Below, piece after piece: positions 37,348-45,549 of a stretch of DNA of 64,000 bases. The translations under genes were made by a program, and so were the position numbers. The DNA comes from Pseudoxanthomonas suwonensis (lineage in GTDB: Bacteria; Pseudomonadota; Gammaproteobacteria; Xanthomonadales; Xanthomonadaceae). Position 1 is the stretch's first letter, and each line of letters opens with the position of its first letter. The notes beneath the pieces are model-generated. The model was given only the letters and a program-made list of their open reading frames with translations. It ran no database searches and was not told the DNA's origin. Where the stretch lies: positions 35,234 through 99,233 of the forward strand of contig NZ_PDWP01000015.1 in assembly GCF_010093235.1 (NCBI RefSeq), read 5' to 3'.

Positions 37348-37629
37348 ATGGAGAAGAATCCCGCCATCGAAGCCGAGCTGCAGCGCCTGGAGAAGCTCAT
37401 TCCCGGGCTGAAGGCCGAAAGCGACACCAAGGCCGCACTGGAGCGCTTCGCCGAGGCATCCGGACCGCTCACCCGCAATGCGCCGGCGGAACAGGAGGCC
37501 TACATCACCCAGCGCCTGACCTGCATGCTGGTGGACGCGGGGCTGGTCGCCGGGGACCCGGAAGGCGAACCGTGCGTGCGCGGGGACGAGGCCGAGCCCC
37601 CGGACACCCCGCGCGGAGGCGACGCGTGA
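37348..37629 (+). CDS. small acidic hypothetical protein
   Basis: A 93-residue, acidic, mostly helical protein (MEKNPAIEAELQRLEKLIPGLKAES...) with two cysteines in a C-terminal Pro/Glu-rich tail. No domain recognised. It is divergent from the CBS gene. Its stop overlaps the next small gene (GTGA at 37626-37629), so the two are probably translated together. Confidence 0.65.
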   Translation: MEKNPAIEAELQRLEKLIPGLKAESDTKAALERFAEASGPLTRNAPAEQEAYITQRLTCMLVDAGLVAGDPEGEPCVRGDEAEPPDTPRGGDA

Positions 37630-37748
37630 ATCGCACTCCCAGCGCGCGCCGCCCGCTGCGGATCATGGCCATCATCATCGGCGGAATCGTCGTGCTTGGC
37701 GCCGTGCTGCTCTGGATCTTCCTCGACTCGGGGATCGTCAACCGCTGA
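37626..37748 (+). CDS. very small membrane protein (40 aa)
   Basis: A 40-residue frame starting with GTG at 37626: a basic head (NRTPSARRPLR), one membrane helix (IMAIIIGGIVVLGAVLLWIF), and a short tail DSGIVNR. The GTGA overlap with the upstream gene and high third-position GC support it being real. No homologue recognised. Such one-helix proteins are often missed by annotation. Confidence 0.55.
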   Translation: MNRTPSARRPLRIMAIIIGGIVVLGAVLLWIFLDSGIVNR

Positions 37749-37846
37749 GCGGGCTCGGCGGGACCCGTCCGCGACATCACCGCGCGCACCACCCACGGCG
37801 CTGCAGGAAAGCCGTCCCGCCAGCCAACCGGGGCCTGCGACCGACA

Positions 37847-39079
37847 TCAGCCGCCCGCGTGCTTATCGACGCAGGTCGCCGCCAGCGGCCGCGGCGGGGC
37901 CGGCATCCGCGAGGGCGCGGCCAGGGTAACCACGCGCGGCCTGTGACCCGGGAGCAGGCCGGCCCAGCGCGGGAAACGCCGCAGGACGTGGTAGAGCACC
38001 GGCTGCGGCACCGGCCAGCGCGGGCGTCGCTTCAGCCCCTCCAGCGTCACCGGCTCGCAGTGATGCTCCCACAGCCGGTCCAGCGAATCGGCCAGGTCGG
38101 CGGCGAAGCCCCGGTCGCGCACCACCAGGTTCGCCTCGAGGTTCAGCGACAGGCTCAGCGGATCGAGGTTGCTGGAACCGACCGTCGCCCAGTCGTCGTC
38201 CACCACCGCGACCTTGCCGTGGAACGGGCGGGTGCAGTACTCGTGGATGCGCACCCCGTCGCCGATCAGCTGCCGGTAGAGCGTGCGCGCGGCCATCATC
38301 ACCGCCGGCATGTCCGGCTCGCCCTGCAGGATCAGGCGCACGTCCACCCCGCGACGCGCCGCCGCCCGCAGCTCGTGGAGGAATCCGTGGCCCGGGAAGA
38401 AATAGGCGTTGGCGATGATGATGCGCTGGCGCGCGCCGCGGATGGCCTCCCGGTAGGCCTGCTCGATGTCATCGCGGTGGGCATGGTTGTCGCGCACCAC
38501 GAACATCGCGCGGGCATCGCCGCCCTGCTCCACGCCAGCGTGCGTCCGGTCGCCATCCGCGCCGGGCGCGCCCTCCTGCGCACGCACGAAGGCATGGATG
38601 TCGGCCACCACCGGTCCGTGCACCTCCACCGCGTAATCCTGCTTGGACTCCGGACCGCCCAGCAGGAGATGGTCGGCCGAGTAGTTGATGCCGCCGACGA
38701 AGGCGATCCTGCCGTCTATGACCAGCAGCTTGCGATGCATGCGCCGGAACAGGTTCAGGCGGATGCCCAGGGGATGCGTTCCCGGGTCGTAGCTGCGCAT
38801 GACCACCCCGGCCTCGGCCAGCGGGGCGAGGAAGTCGCCGGAGAATCCAGGCGAGCCGTAACCATCGACCAGGACCGAGACCCGTACGCCGCGCCGGGCC
38901 GCCTCCACCAGGCGCGCGTGCAGCGCGTGCCCGACCTCGTCCTCGAACAGGATGAAGGTCTCCAGCAGGATCTCGCTGCGTGCCGCCTCGATCGCCTCGA
39001 ACGCGCGCGCATAGAAGCCCTCGCCGTTCTCCAGCAGCCGTACCCGGTTCCCTTCGCGCCAGTGTCCTTCGACGCTCAT
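37847..39079 (-). CDS. clsB: ClsB-type cardiolipin synthase / phospholipase D family
   Basis: A 410-residue protein with two phospholipase-D halves: HRKLLVIDG (first HxKx4D) and HGKVAVVDDD (second), each followed by the GS/GG and N motifs (FVGGINYSAD; TVGSSNLDPLSL). Size and context (overlapping ybhP) match ClsB (YbhO), which makes cardiolipin or phosphatidylglycerol from phosphatidylethanolamine-derived head-group exchange. No transmembrane helix is obvious. It overlaps the endonuclease-family gene by 4 nt (ATGA at 39076-39079). Confidence 0.92.
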   Translation of the reverse strand: MSVEGHWREGNRVRLLENGEGFYARAFEAIEAARSEILLETFILFEDEVGHALHARLVEAARRGVRVSVLVDGYGSPGFSGDFLAPLAEAGVVMRSYDPGTHPLGIRLNLFRRMHRKLLVIDGRIAFVGGINYSADHLLLGGPESKQDYAVEVHGPVVADIHAFVRAQEGAPGADGDRTHAGVEQGGDARAMFVVRDNHAHRDDIEQAYREAIRGARQRIIIANAYFFPGHGFLHELRAAARRGVDVRLILQGEPDMPAVMMAARTLYRQLIGDGVRIHEYCTRPFHGKVAVVDDDWATVGSSNLDPLSLSLNLEANLVVRDRGFAADLADSLDRLWEHHCEPVTLEGLKRRPRWPVPQPVLYHVLRRFPRWAGLLPGHRPRVVTLAAPSRMPAPPRPLAATCVDKHAGG

Positions 39080-39864
39080 GCCGCCACCTCGCCGGAGAGC
39101 CGCGCGTGCAGCGGCAGGTGGTCGGACAGCCGGGTCCACGGCGCGCCGCGCGGCGTGGTGGCCTCATGCACCTGCAGGCCACGGACGTAGATCCGGTCCA
39201 GCGGCAACACGGGCAGCAGCGCCGGGAAGCTGCGCGCCAGTCGCCCGCGCCGCTGTTCGAAGACCTCGGCCAGGCCGCAATCCAGCACCTGGCGGTGGGC
39301 GGCGCCGCGCCAGTCGTTGAAGTCGCCGGCCACCACCACGGGAGCATCGGCGGGCACCTGCTCGCGCAGCACCGCGCCGAGCAGCCCGACCTGGCTGCGG
39401 CGGTGCGCCTCGCGCAGGCCGAGGTGCACGCAGATCGCATGCAGGTGCACGGGATGGCCGGGCAGCTCCAGTTCGCAGTGCAGCAGGCCGCGGTTCTCGT
39501 GGCCGGCGACGGAAACGTCGTGGTTGGCGTGGCGCACGATAGGCAGGCGCGAGAGCAGCGCGTTGCCGTGGTGGCCGTGCGGATACACCGCGTTTCGGCC
39601 ATAGGCGAACTGCGGCCACAGGGTATCGGCCAGGTATTCGTAATGCGGCACGTCCGGCCAGTGGCGATAGCGCCGGGCGCGGTCGCGGTGGTGGCCCTGC
39701 ACTTCCTGCAGGAACACGATGTCCGCACCCAGGCCCCGGATCGCTTCCCGCAGCCTGGGGAGGACGAAGCGCCGCTGCAGCATGTCGAACCCCATGTGGA
39801 TGTTCGCGGTCAGCACCCCGAAGCCGGGCAGCGGGAGCGGGCTTGTGCTGGAAGCCGGCTGCAT
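39076..39864 (-). CDS. ybhP: YbhP-like endonuclease/exonuclease/phosphatase-family protein
   Basis: A 262-residue EEP-superfamily protein. The metal residues are visible: NIHMG at the N-terminus, VFLQEVQG, GDFNDWRG and SDHLPL at the end. In enterics ybhP lies next to clsB as it does here, so it is likely part of the same phospholipid unit, though its substrate is unknown. The ATG at 39864 gives a short hydrophilic leader before TANIHMG. Confidence 0.88.
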   Translation of the reverse strand: MQPASSTSPLPLPGFGVLTANIHMGFDMLQRRFVLPRLREAIRGLGADIVFLQEVQGHHRDRARRYRHWPDVPHYEYLADTLWPQFAYGRNAVYPHGHHGNALLSRLPIVRHANHDVSVAGHENRGLLHCELELPGHPVHLHAICVHLGLREAHRRSQVGLLGAVLREQVPADAPVVVAGDFNDWRGAAHRQVLDCGLAEVFEQRRGRLARSFPALLPVLPLDRIYVRGLQVHEATTPRGAPWTRLSDHLPLHARLSGEVAA

Positions 39865-39876
39865 GGATGGGATGCG

Positions 39877-40221
39877 TCAGCGCCTGCCCTTGCCGGCACC
39901 CTTGCCGGCGTCACCCGCGGCGGGATTTCCAGCCTTGTCGAGGCGGTCGGTAGGCGCGGCCTTGTCGCCGGCCTGGCCGTAGCTGCCGCTCTGGCCAAAG
40001 TTCGGCTGCGTGCTGCCGTCGCGCTGGGTCTCTTCACCCGGCTCGCCCTCGCCCAGCACGCCGCCCTTGCCGTGGCCGCGCGGATGCCAGCCTTCGTCGC
40101 TGCGTTGCTCCGGCAATGCCGCGGACGGATCGTCGCGGCCGTGGCCAGTGGGGTCGGCATCGGGTCCATCGCCGCGGTAGGCGGACTGGCGTTCGTCGTG
40201 CGTTTCCAGTGGCTTGGTCAT
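39877..40221 (-). CDS. low-complexity hydrophilic hypothetical protein
   Basis: A 114-residue, strongly hydrophilic and probably disordered protein rich in Gly, Asp, Arg and Lys (e.g. PRGHGKGGVLGEGEPGE and AGKGAGKGRR). It resembles small desiccation- or stress-type hydrophilins in style, but no family was recognised. GGAG 7 nt upstream supports the ATG at 40221. It is 12 nt upstream of the ybhP start region and may be the first gene of that transcript. Confidence 0.6.
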   Translation of the reverse strand: MTKPLETHDERQSAYRGDGPDADPTGHGRDDPSAALPEQRSDEGWHPRGHGKGGVLGEGEPGEETQRDGSTQPNFGQSGSYGQAGDKAAPTDRLDKAGNPAAGDAGKGAGKGRR

Positions 40222-40415
40222 GGCGCGCTCCATCGGCGGGAATCCATGCAAAGCCTGCGCCGCCAGCGATGAAACGCCTGTGGATTCGCGGCCCCACGCA
40301 CATGTGCCATTCATGCGCGCGCGGCATGACGGCGCATGCACCAACGGGTCACGCGCGGATAACCGCAGCCACGCCAACCTCGGTCGTCCTTCCCCCAGGA
40401 ACAGAGGAACTCGAT

Positions 40416-40706
40416 ATGGGAATCCTGCGCACCGTGGCAGTAGCCGCACTTGGCGTGGTGGCCTACCGCGCATGGCAGCGGCACAAGGCCGGCGGCTGGT
40501 CCACGCAATCCGAGCCGGACGATGCCGGCACCACCCCGCCGCATGGCGATCCGCGCGCCGACGACCTGCCCGGCGCCTACGAGGCCGGGGCGACGGCCAC
40601 CAGCGACGTGGTCGGCCTGGGTGGCACGGCGGAGACGGCGACGGTGGATGGCGAGGAGATCGAGCCGCCGCGCCCTGGCCAGTCCAGCCCCGGATTTGGC
40701 GGCTGA
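40416..40706 (+). CDS. small hypothetical protein with N-terminal helix
   Basis: A 96-residue protein with a short hydrophobic N-terminus (MGILRTVAVAALGVVAYRAW) followed by a disordered acidic tail ending PRPGQSSPGFGG. GAGG lies 8 nt before the ATG. No family recognised; similar small proteins occur beside stress genes in xanthomonads. A strong bidirectional terminator follows at 40818. Confidence 0.6.
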   Translation: MGILRTVAVAALGVVAYRAWQRHKAGGWSTQSEPDDAGTTPPHGDPRADDLPGAYEAGATATSDVVGLGGTAETATVDGEEIEPPRPGQSSPGFGG

Positions 40707-40817
40707 ATCCGCGCACCGGGCGATTGGTAGCGAAGATTCCGGATCGCCGCCGTGCCGACGGATGCACGGGCGGCGACGTGGTGCGCGCCACCGCCGGCGG
40801 GGATCATTGCGGAAACG

Positions 40818-40845
40818 AAGGACGCCGGCTTTCGCCGGCGTCCTT
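40818..40845. terminator. bidirectional terminator between convergent genes
   Basis: An 11-bp perfect stem, AAGGACGCCGG and CCGGCGTCCTT, with a 6-nt loop lies between the plus-strand gene ending at 40706 and the minus-strand SDR gene ending at 40900. It is well placed to terminate both. Confidence 0.8.
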
Positions 40846-40899
40846 GCATCGTGCGTCCCGCGCCGCGCGAACCCCTCGCGGCCGGCACGACCCACCGGC

Positions 40900-41571
40900 T
40901 TACCAGGGCAGCGGCGCGCCGTTGGCGTGCCAGAAGGTGCCCGTTTCGGCCAGGGTCAGGCTGTCCAGCCGCGCGATCAGGTTGGCCGCGGCCTCGTCCG
41001 GACCGATGTCACCCTGCCCGCCCAGCATGTCGGTGGCCACGCGGCCCGGATGCAGCAGGAACACCGCAATGCGACGCGGCGCCAGGTCCACCGCCAGCGA
41101 CTTGCCGATCGCGTTCACCGCCGCCTTCGACGCGCGGTAGCCGTAGTACGCGCCGGACCCGTTGTCGGCCACCGAGCCCATGCGGCTGGTGATGATGCCG
41201 ATCTTGCCGCCGTCCGTCAGGAGGGCCTGCAGCGCCGCGGCCACGCGCAGCGGACCGAGGGTATTGACCTCGAACTGGCGCTGGATGCGCGCGAACGCAT
41301 CCTCGTCCATCGCCTCGAGGGTCTCGTTGGTGAAGATGCCCGCATTGAGCACCAGCACGTCGATGCGACGGCCCTGCAGCTTGCCGGGCAGGCTGGCGAC
41401 GGCCTGCGCGTCGGCCACGTCGACGCCCTCGATCACCTCGGCGCCGCTGGCGCGCAGCGCCTCGCTGGACTGGCGGCACACGCCGATGACGTGCTCGCCG
41501 CGGGTGCGCAGCTGCTGGGCCAGCGACAGGCCGATGCCGCGGTTGGCGCCGGTGATCAGGTAGGTGGCCAT
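40900..41571 (-). CDS. SDR-family oxidoreductase (C-factor-like)
   Basis: A 223-residue short-chain dehydrogenase: ATYLITGANRGIGLSLAQ at the N-terminus, NAGIF, then SRMGSVADN and the catalytic Tyr-x3-Lys in YYGYRASKAA. The order of motifs is complete and close to the C-signal-like (CsgA/YciK-type) SDRs that act on unknown carbonyl substrates. GGAG upstream of 41571 supports MATYLITG. Single gene. Confidence 0.9.
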   Translation of the reverse strand: MATYLITGANRGIGLSLAQQLRTRGEHVIGVCRQSSEALRASGAEVIEGVDVADAQAVASLPGKLQGRRIDVLVLNAGIFTNETLEAMDEDAFARIQRQFEVNTLGPLRVAAALQALLTDGGKIGIITSRMGSVADNGSGAYYGYRASKAAVNAIGKSLAVDLAPRRIAVFLLHPGRVATDMLGGQGDIGPDEAAANLIARLDSLTLAETGTFWHANGAPLPW

Positions 41572-41631
41572 GTGGACTCCTTGCAAATCGTGGGGGCGGA
41601 CATTCTAGGCCAGCCCCCGCGCCAGGGATGC

Positions 41632-42903
41632 TCAATCCGCCGCCTGGCCGCGGACGTGGCGCACGACTTCGCCCTCGGGCCACACCAGCTCCAGGGCCAC
41701 CGGCACGCCGTCGGCACCGCGATCGAAGCGCAGCCGCCGGGCAGGATCGGATTCGAAGTAGAACAGCCCAGCTGCGTCCAGTGCGCGCAGCCGCTGCGGC
41801 GGCCGGCGTCCCTGGCGCAGCTGCAGGCCGTCGGACAGCGCCTCGATCCGCAGCGTGCCGTACTCGCCGGCCAGCACCTGCACGGTCGCCGGGTCCGGCG
41901 CCGGGGCGCGGCTGCGCAGCGCCTCCAGCACCCAGCTTGCACCCTGGTCGCCCCCGCCGTCGGCCACCAGCCTCGCCAGCGCCAGTTCCTGTGCACGGAC
42001 CAGGGCTTCGGCGGCCTCCACCTCCACCTGCGGCTGCACGCCGCTGCCTTCCCAGTTGCGTCCGGTGATCGGACTGACCGGCGAGCCGGTGGAGACGAAC
42101 ACGCTGAATCCGCCGCCCACGTCGAACGGCCGGCCGGGATTGGCCGCACCACCGGTAGCCTCGCCGACCAGCACGGCGCGGCCGGCATTGCCAAGCGTGT
42201 AGGCGAAAGCCTCGGCCGCCGAGCCGGTCCGGCCGCTGGTGAGCACGTACAGCGGCACCGTGGTGCGCGGTGCCGGATGCTCGTAGCCCGGAGCCTCCGA
42301 GGCACCGCCCTCGCGCCAGCGGAAGGTGTTGTAGATCTTCGCCCCGGGAGCGACGAAGGCACTGGCGAGGTAACCGACCATCGCCGGCGAACCGCCGCCG
42401 TTGTCGCGCACGTCCACCACCACCGCATCGGCATGGGCCAGCAGCTGCAGCGCGGCGTCGATCGCCACCCGTGCCGGCGCGGCCGGGTCGTCGAAGTCGA
42501 TGTCGGCGAAGTAGCCCAGCTCCAGGTAGCCGATGTTGCCGGGCAACAGCTGGACCCTGCGGATGCCGAAGTTGCTTGTCGCCGGATCGCGTACCGGTCC
42601 GCGCTGCGGCCCTGGCGGCTCCGTGCCGGGCGGCGACCAGCGCACCACGAAGTGGCGGTCCAGCGGCCTGAGGCGGTCGCTGAGCGCGGTAGCCAGTTCG
42701 CGCGGGTCCTGCAGTCGGTCGAAGGCGCCGTTGTCGGAGGCGCGACGCAGCTCGCCCGCGATCCGCGTGCCCGCGGCTGGATCGAAGTACTCGTTCTCGA
42801 TGGTCGCGGCGATCCGCCCGGCCACCTCACGTGGTGGATCGGCTGCCAGCAGGGACACTGGCGACAGCAGGCCGGCCAGCAACAGCACGAGGGATCTGGA
42901 CAT
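41632..42903 (-). CDS. S41-family peptidase, secreted
   Basis: A 423-residue exported protein: signal peptide ending near SLLAADPP, an N-terminal helical region (REVAGRIAATIENEYFDPA) typical of IRBP/tricorn-type S41 peptidases, and the catalytic core with DVRDNGGGSPAMVG (166-175) and the serine motif TSGRTGSAAEAFAY (Ser228). There is no PDZ domain. It likely cleaves peptides in the periplasm. The C-terminal 100 residues are beta-rich. The ATG at 42903 follows a GGAGCC-type site; frames further upstream are not conserved. Confidence 0.88.
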   Translation of the reverse strand: MSRSLVLLLAGLLSPVSLLAADPPREVAGRIAATIENEYFDPAAGTRIAGELRRASDNGAFDRLQDPRELATALSDRLRPLDRHFVVRWSPPGTEPPGPQRGPVRDPATSNFGIRRVQLLPGNIGYLELGYFADIDFDDPAAPARVAIDAALQLLAHADAVVVDVRDNGGGSPAMVGYLASAFVAPGAKIYNTFRWREGGASEAPGYEHPAPRTTVPLYVLTSGRTGSAAEAFAYTLGNAGRAVLVGEATGGAANPGRPFDVGGGFSVFVSTGSPVSPITGRNWEGSGVQPQVEVEAAEALVRAQELALARLVADGGGDQGASWVLEALRSRAPAPDPATVQVLAGEYGTLRIEALSDGLQLRQGRRPPQRLRALDAAGLFYFESDPARRLRFDRGADGVPVALELVWPEGEVVRHVRGQAAD

Positions 42904-43086
42904 GGCCGGGCTCCATCCGGGGAATGACCCGATCCTGCGCCGCGCGGCGTAGCCGCCGCAGTGCCCGAAGTCATGGATGCCCTGCCGGCCGTTCATGCCC
43001 GCCTGACGCAGGGCACACGATCCGTGAACGACCCGGATGCAAGTGTTGTCAAAGGGCCCACGAGGGCAATGCGCAGGAGGTATCCC

Positions 43087-43854
43087 ATGAGCAACGAACC
43101 CCGTGACCTCAACCGTGATCCGATCACCGGCGCACCGGGCTCACACCCGGTAGGCGTCGGCGTGGGCGGAACCGGCGGTGCCGTGGCCGGGGCGGCGGTC
43201 GGATCCCTGTTCGGCCCGATCGGCACCCTGGTGGGCGGCGCCGTCGGCGCGATCGCCGGCGCGGCCACCGGCAAGGGCGTGGCCGAGCGCCTGGATCCCA
43301 CCGCCGAGGAGGAGTACTGGCGCACCAAGCACGCCAACCGCCCGTACACCGATCCCGGTTTCGAGTACGACAGCGACTACGCCCCGGCCTACCGATACGG
43401 CCTGGAAGTGCGCGAGCAGTCCGGCAGCGCCCCGTGGAGCGACAGCCTCGAGGCCAGGGCGCGCTCGGGCTGGGATGCCAGCCGCGGCCGCTCGCGGCTG
43501 ACCTGGGAGCAGGCGCGCGATGCGGTACGCGACGCCTTCGAGCGTTCCGACCGCACCTACCGCGCCTACGAGGCCGCCGACGGCTATTACGCGGACCAGT
43601 ACGAGTCGGCCGACTACTACCTCAGCGACTACGACTTCGACGACTACCGCCCGGCCTACCGCTACGGCACCTATGCCCGCAGCAACCTGCACGGGCGGGT
43701 GTGGGACGCGGAGCTGGAGCAGGAGCTGGAGCGCGGCTGGGACACCGCGCGCGGCGCCTCGCGCCTGGACTGGGATTCGGCACGCGACGCGGTCCGGGAT
43801 GCCTGGCACGGCGCCGACCGGCTGTGGTCGGACGAGGACGACAGCCGGCGCTGA
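43087..43854 (+). CDS. glycine-zipper protein with duplicated acidic-aromatic repeat
   Basis: A 255-residue protein. Residues ~22-65 are a glycine-zipper segment (GTGGAVAGAAVGSLFGPIG). The rest contains two long copies of a repeat: DYAPAYRYG-LEVR... and DYRPAYRYG-TYAR..., each followed by GWD-SRGRSR-L-W / GWDTARGASRLDW and then ARDAVRDA. The middle is a Tyr/Asp-rich stretch (DGYYADQYESADYYLSDYDF). GGAGG lies upstream of the ATG. A perfect terminator follows at 43880. Possible association with outer envelope; function unknown. Confidence 0.8.
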   Translation: MSNEPRDLNRDPITGAPGSHPVGVGVGGTGGAVAGAAVGSLFGPIGTLVGGAVGAIAGAATGKGVAERLDPTAEEEYWRTKHANRPYTDPGFEYDSDYAPAYRYGLEVREQSGSAPWSDSLEARARSGWDASRGRSRLTWEQARDAVRDAFERSDRTYRAYEAADGYYADQYESADYYLSDYDFDDYRPAYRYGTYARSNLHGRVWDAELEQELERGWDTARGASRLDWDSARDAVRDAWHGADRLWSDEDDSRR

Positions 43855-43879
43855 CCGGGGCCGCCCGGTCCGCTTGGGG

Positions 43880-43904
43880 AAAGGCCCCGCCATGCGGGGC
43901 CTTT
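43880..43904. terminator. bidirectional terminator
   Basis: A perfect 11-bp stem, AAAGGCCCCGC and GCGGGGCCTTT, with a 3-nt loop separates two convergent genes (stops at 43854 and 43988). The A- and T-runs are part of the stem ends, so it can serve both strands. Confidence 0.9.
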
Positions 43905-43987
43905 CCTTGCGGCGGGAACATCCGCCGAAGAAAAACAGCGGAGACGCGAGGGGCCACGCCTCCGCCGCCCCCTTTGCCTGGCCGGCC

Positions 43988-44473
43988 TCAGCCGAGGTCG
44001 ACCTTTGCCACCTTGTCCTTGTAATCCTTCTTCGGGTCGATGCCCATCAGCATCTTCACCCCGGCGAACAGGCTGTTCTCGTTGAGCCAGACCTCGCCCT
44101 GGTCGGGATCCAGGCGCAGCAACACGAGTTTCGGATCGTCCTTGCCCTCGTACCAGGCGGCCACGAAGGGATTCCACAACCGCTCCACGACGGCGCGGTC
44201 GGTATCGACCGAAAGCTGCCCGCCGATGCTGGCGAACAGGTCGTGGCCCTTCGACACGAAGGCCGCCGTCGCCCGGCGCGGAGCGGACAGTTCGCGCACC
44301 AACGCGTTGTCGGTTGAGGTGAAGAACCAGATCGGCCCGTGGGCCTCATGCTCCAGCTGCGCGGTCATCGGCCGGGTGTGGCCGTCCTCCATGCCGTCGA
44401 CGCCGAGCATGACCGTCATGTCCGATTTCAGCGCCTTCCAGAATTTGCGTTCGAGTTCCTCGGGGTGCGACAT
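43988..44473 (-). CDS. general stress protein, pyridoxamine-5-phosphate-oxidase-like split barrel
   Basis: A 161-residue FMN-binding split-barrel protein of the general-stress (GSP26-like) group: MSHPEELERKFWKALKSDMTVML, HGPIWFFTSTDNALV, ERLWNPFVAAWYEGKDDPKLVLLRL and a C-terminal GEVWLNENSLF. These proteins bind FMN/FAD or related cofactors and respond to general stress; the reaction is unknown. Reading backwards it lies 23 nt downstream of the glycine-zipper gene at 44497-44865. Confidence 0.9.
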   Translation of the reverse strand: MSHPEELERKFWKALKSDMTVMLGVDGMEDGHTRPMTAQLEHEAHGPIWFFTSTDNALVRELSAPRRATAAFVSKGHDLFASIGGQLSVDTDRAVVERLWNPFVAAWYEGKDDPKLVLLRLDPDQGEVWLNENSLFAGVKMLMGIDPKKDYKDKVAKVDLG

Positions 44474-44496
44474 CTGCAGCTCCTGTGGGTGCGGGC

Positions 44497-44865
44497 TCAG
44501 CGCCAGACGCGTTCGCAGCGGGTTTCCACCACGCGCTGGCCACGGCGCTCCTGGTTGTTGCCCTGGACGTTGCGGCCGATCGCTCCACCGGCCACGGCAC
44601 CACCGACGGTCGCCAGCTTCTTGCCCTTGCCGCCACCGACCTGGTTGCCGAGCAGGCCGCCGATCACGGCGCCGGTCGCGGTACCGGCGATGCGGTTGGG
44701 ATCCTTGGTGTCGCGCGCGACTTCCACTTCCTCGCACACCACGCGGCTGCCGTCGCTGAAGCGGCGACCTTCGTCCTCCGGTCCATAGGTCTGCGCGCTG
44801 GCCATCGCGGCGGTGGCGGCCAGCGGCAACGCAGCCAGTACGGCAACGATCCTGAACGTTTTCAT
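44497..44865 (-). CDS. glycine-zipper 2TM domain protein
   Basis: A 122-residue exported protein: signal peptide MKTFRIVAVLAALPLAATAAMASA, a short acidic region with a cysteine (VVCEEVEVARDT), then the Rick_17kDa/2TM glycine-zipper (AGTATGAVIGGLLGNQVGGGKG ... GGAVAGGAIGRN) and a terminal RCERVWR. These are periplasmic or outer-membrane-associated proteins of unknown role. A GAGGAGGGCC sequence upstream of 44865 fixes the start. Confidence 0.88.
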   Translation of the reverse strand: MKTFRIVAVLAALPLAATAAMASAQTYGPEDEGRRFSDGSRVVCEEVEVARDTKDPNRIAGTATGAVIGGLLGNQVGGGKGKKLATVGGAVAGGAIGRNVQGNNQERRGQRVVETRCERVWR

Positions 44866-45090
44866 CGGGCCCTCCTCTTCTTCCTTTCGGATGGGGCCAG
44901 CCTCCCGCAGCGCAGAGGACGCGATGGTGAAAAAACCGCTCGGGCTGCTTCCATGGCGGAGCGGGGGTTCACGCATGTGAGTTTTCAGGACGGATCCGGC
45001 GACATCGGTGAACTGGTAAGAAAACCCTGATACCGCGGCGCCGGACAAACGTGGATCCTTTTCTTCACAGTGAAGCCACGGGCCTCCACG

Positions 45091-45522
45091 ATGCGCACAC
45101 CACAGACACCGGCCGCCACGGGTGGCGAGCGATTCCCCCTCGATCCGGGGAACCGCCTGAACAGTCGCAGGCACCGTTATCACTGGTCGCCCTGGATCAC
45201 TGCGTGCGTGTTCGGCGCGGTCCTCGCGATGGCGTTGTGGCTCTCCGGAATCGCCGCGCCGGAAATCGCCTCGCTGGCCGCGTTGACCGACTACGAAGGA
45301 TGGGACAACGCCTTCCTGGGCCTGCTGTTCGGCCAGGCCGCGGTGGTCGTGGCGCTGCTGGCACGTGGACGCGCCGCCATCCGGCGCCAGCGCCAGCTGA
45401 TCGCCTCGGCGCTCGGACTGCTTGCCATCGCAAGCCTGCTGTTCGGTGCGCGCGGCGCGATCTTCATGCTGCTGGTGGAACTGGCGATGCTCGCCTCTTT
45501 CCCCCGCAAGGGACGCTACTAG
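45091..45522 (+). CDS. small membrane protein, three helices
   Basis: A ~143-residue protein with a disordered head (MRTPQTPAATGGERFPLDPG) followed by about four hydrophobic segments (HWSPWITACVFGAVLAMALW; FGQAAVVVALLARG; LIASALGLLAIASLLFGARG; IFMLLVELAMLASF). No family recognised. An upstream GTG at 45070 would add seven residues; neither start has a clear ribosome site. Convergent with the GGDEF gene (stop 28 nt away). Confidence 0.6.
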   Translation: MRTPQTPAATGGERFPLDPGNRLNSRRHRYHWSPWITACVFGAVLAMALWLSGIAAPEIASLAALTDYEGWDNAFLGLLFGQAAVVVALLARGRAAIRRQRQLIASALGLLAIASLLFGARGAIFMLLVELAMLASFPRKGRY

Positions 45523-45549
45523 TCGCGTCCGGCGTCACCGGCCCCGGAG

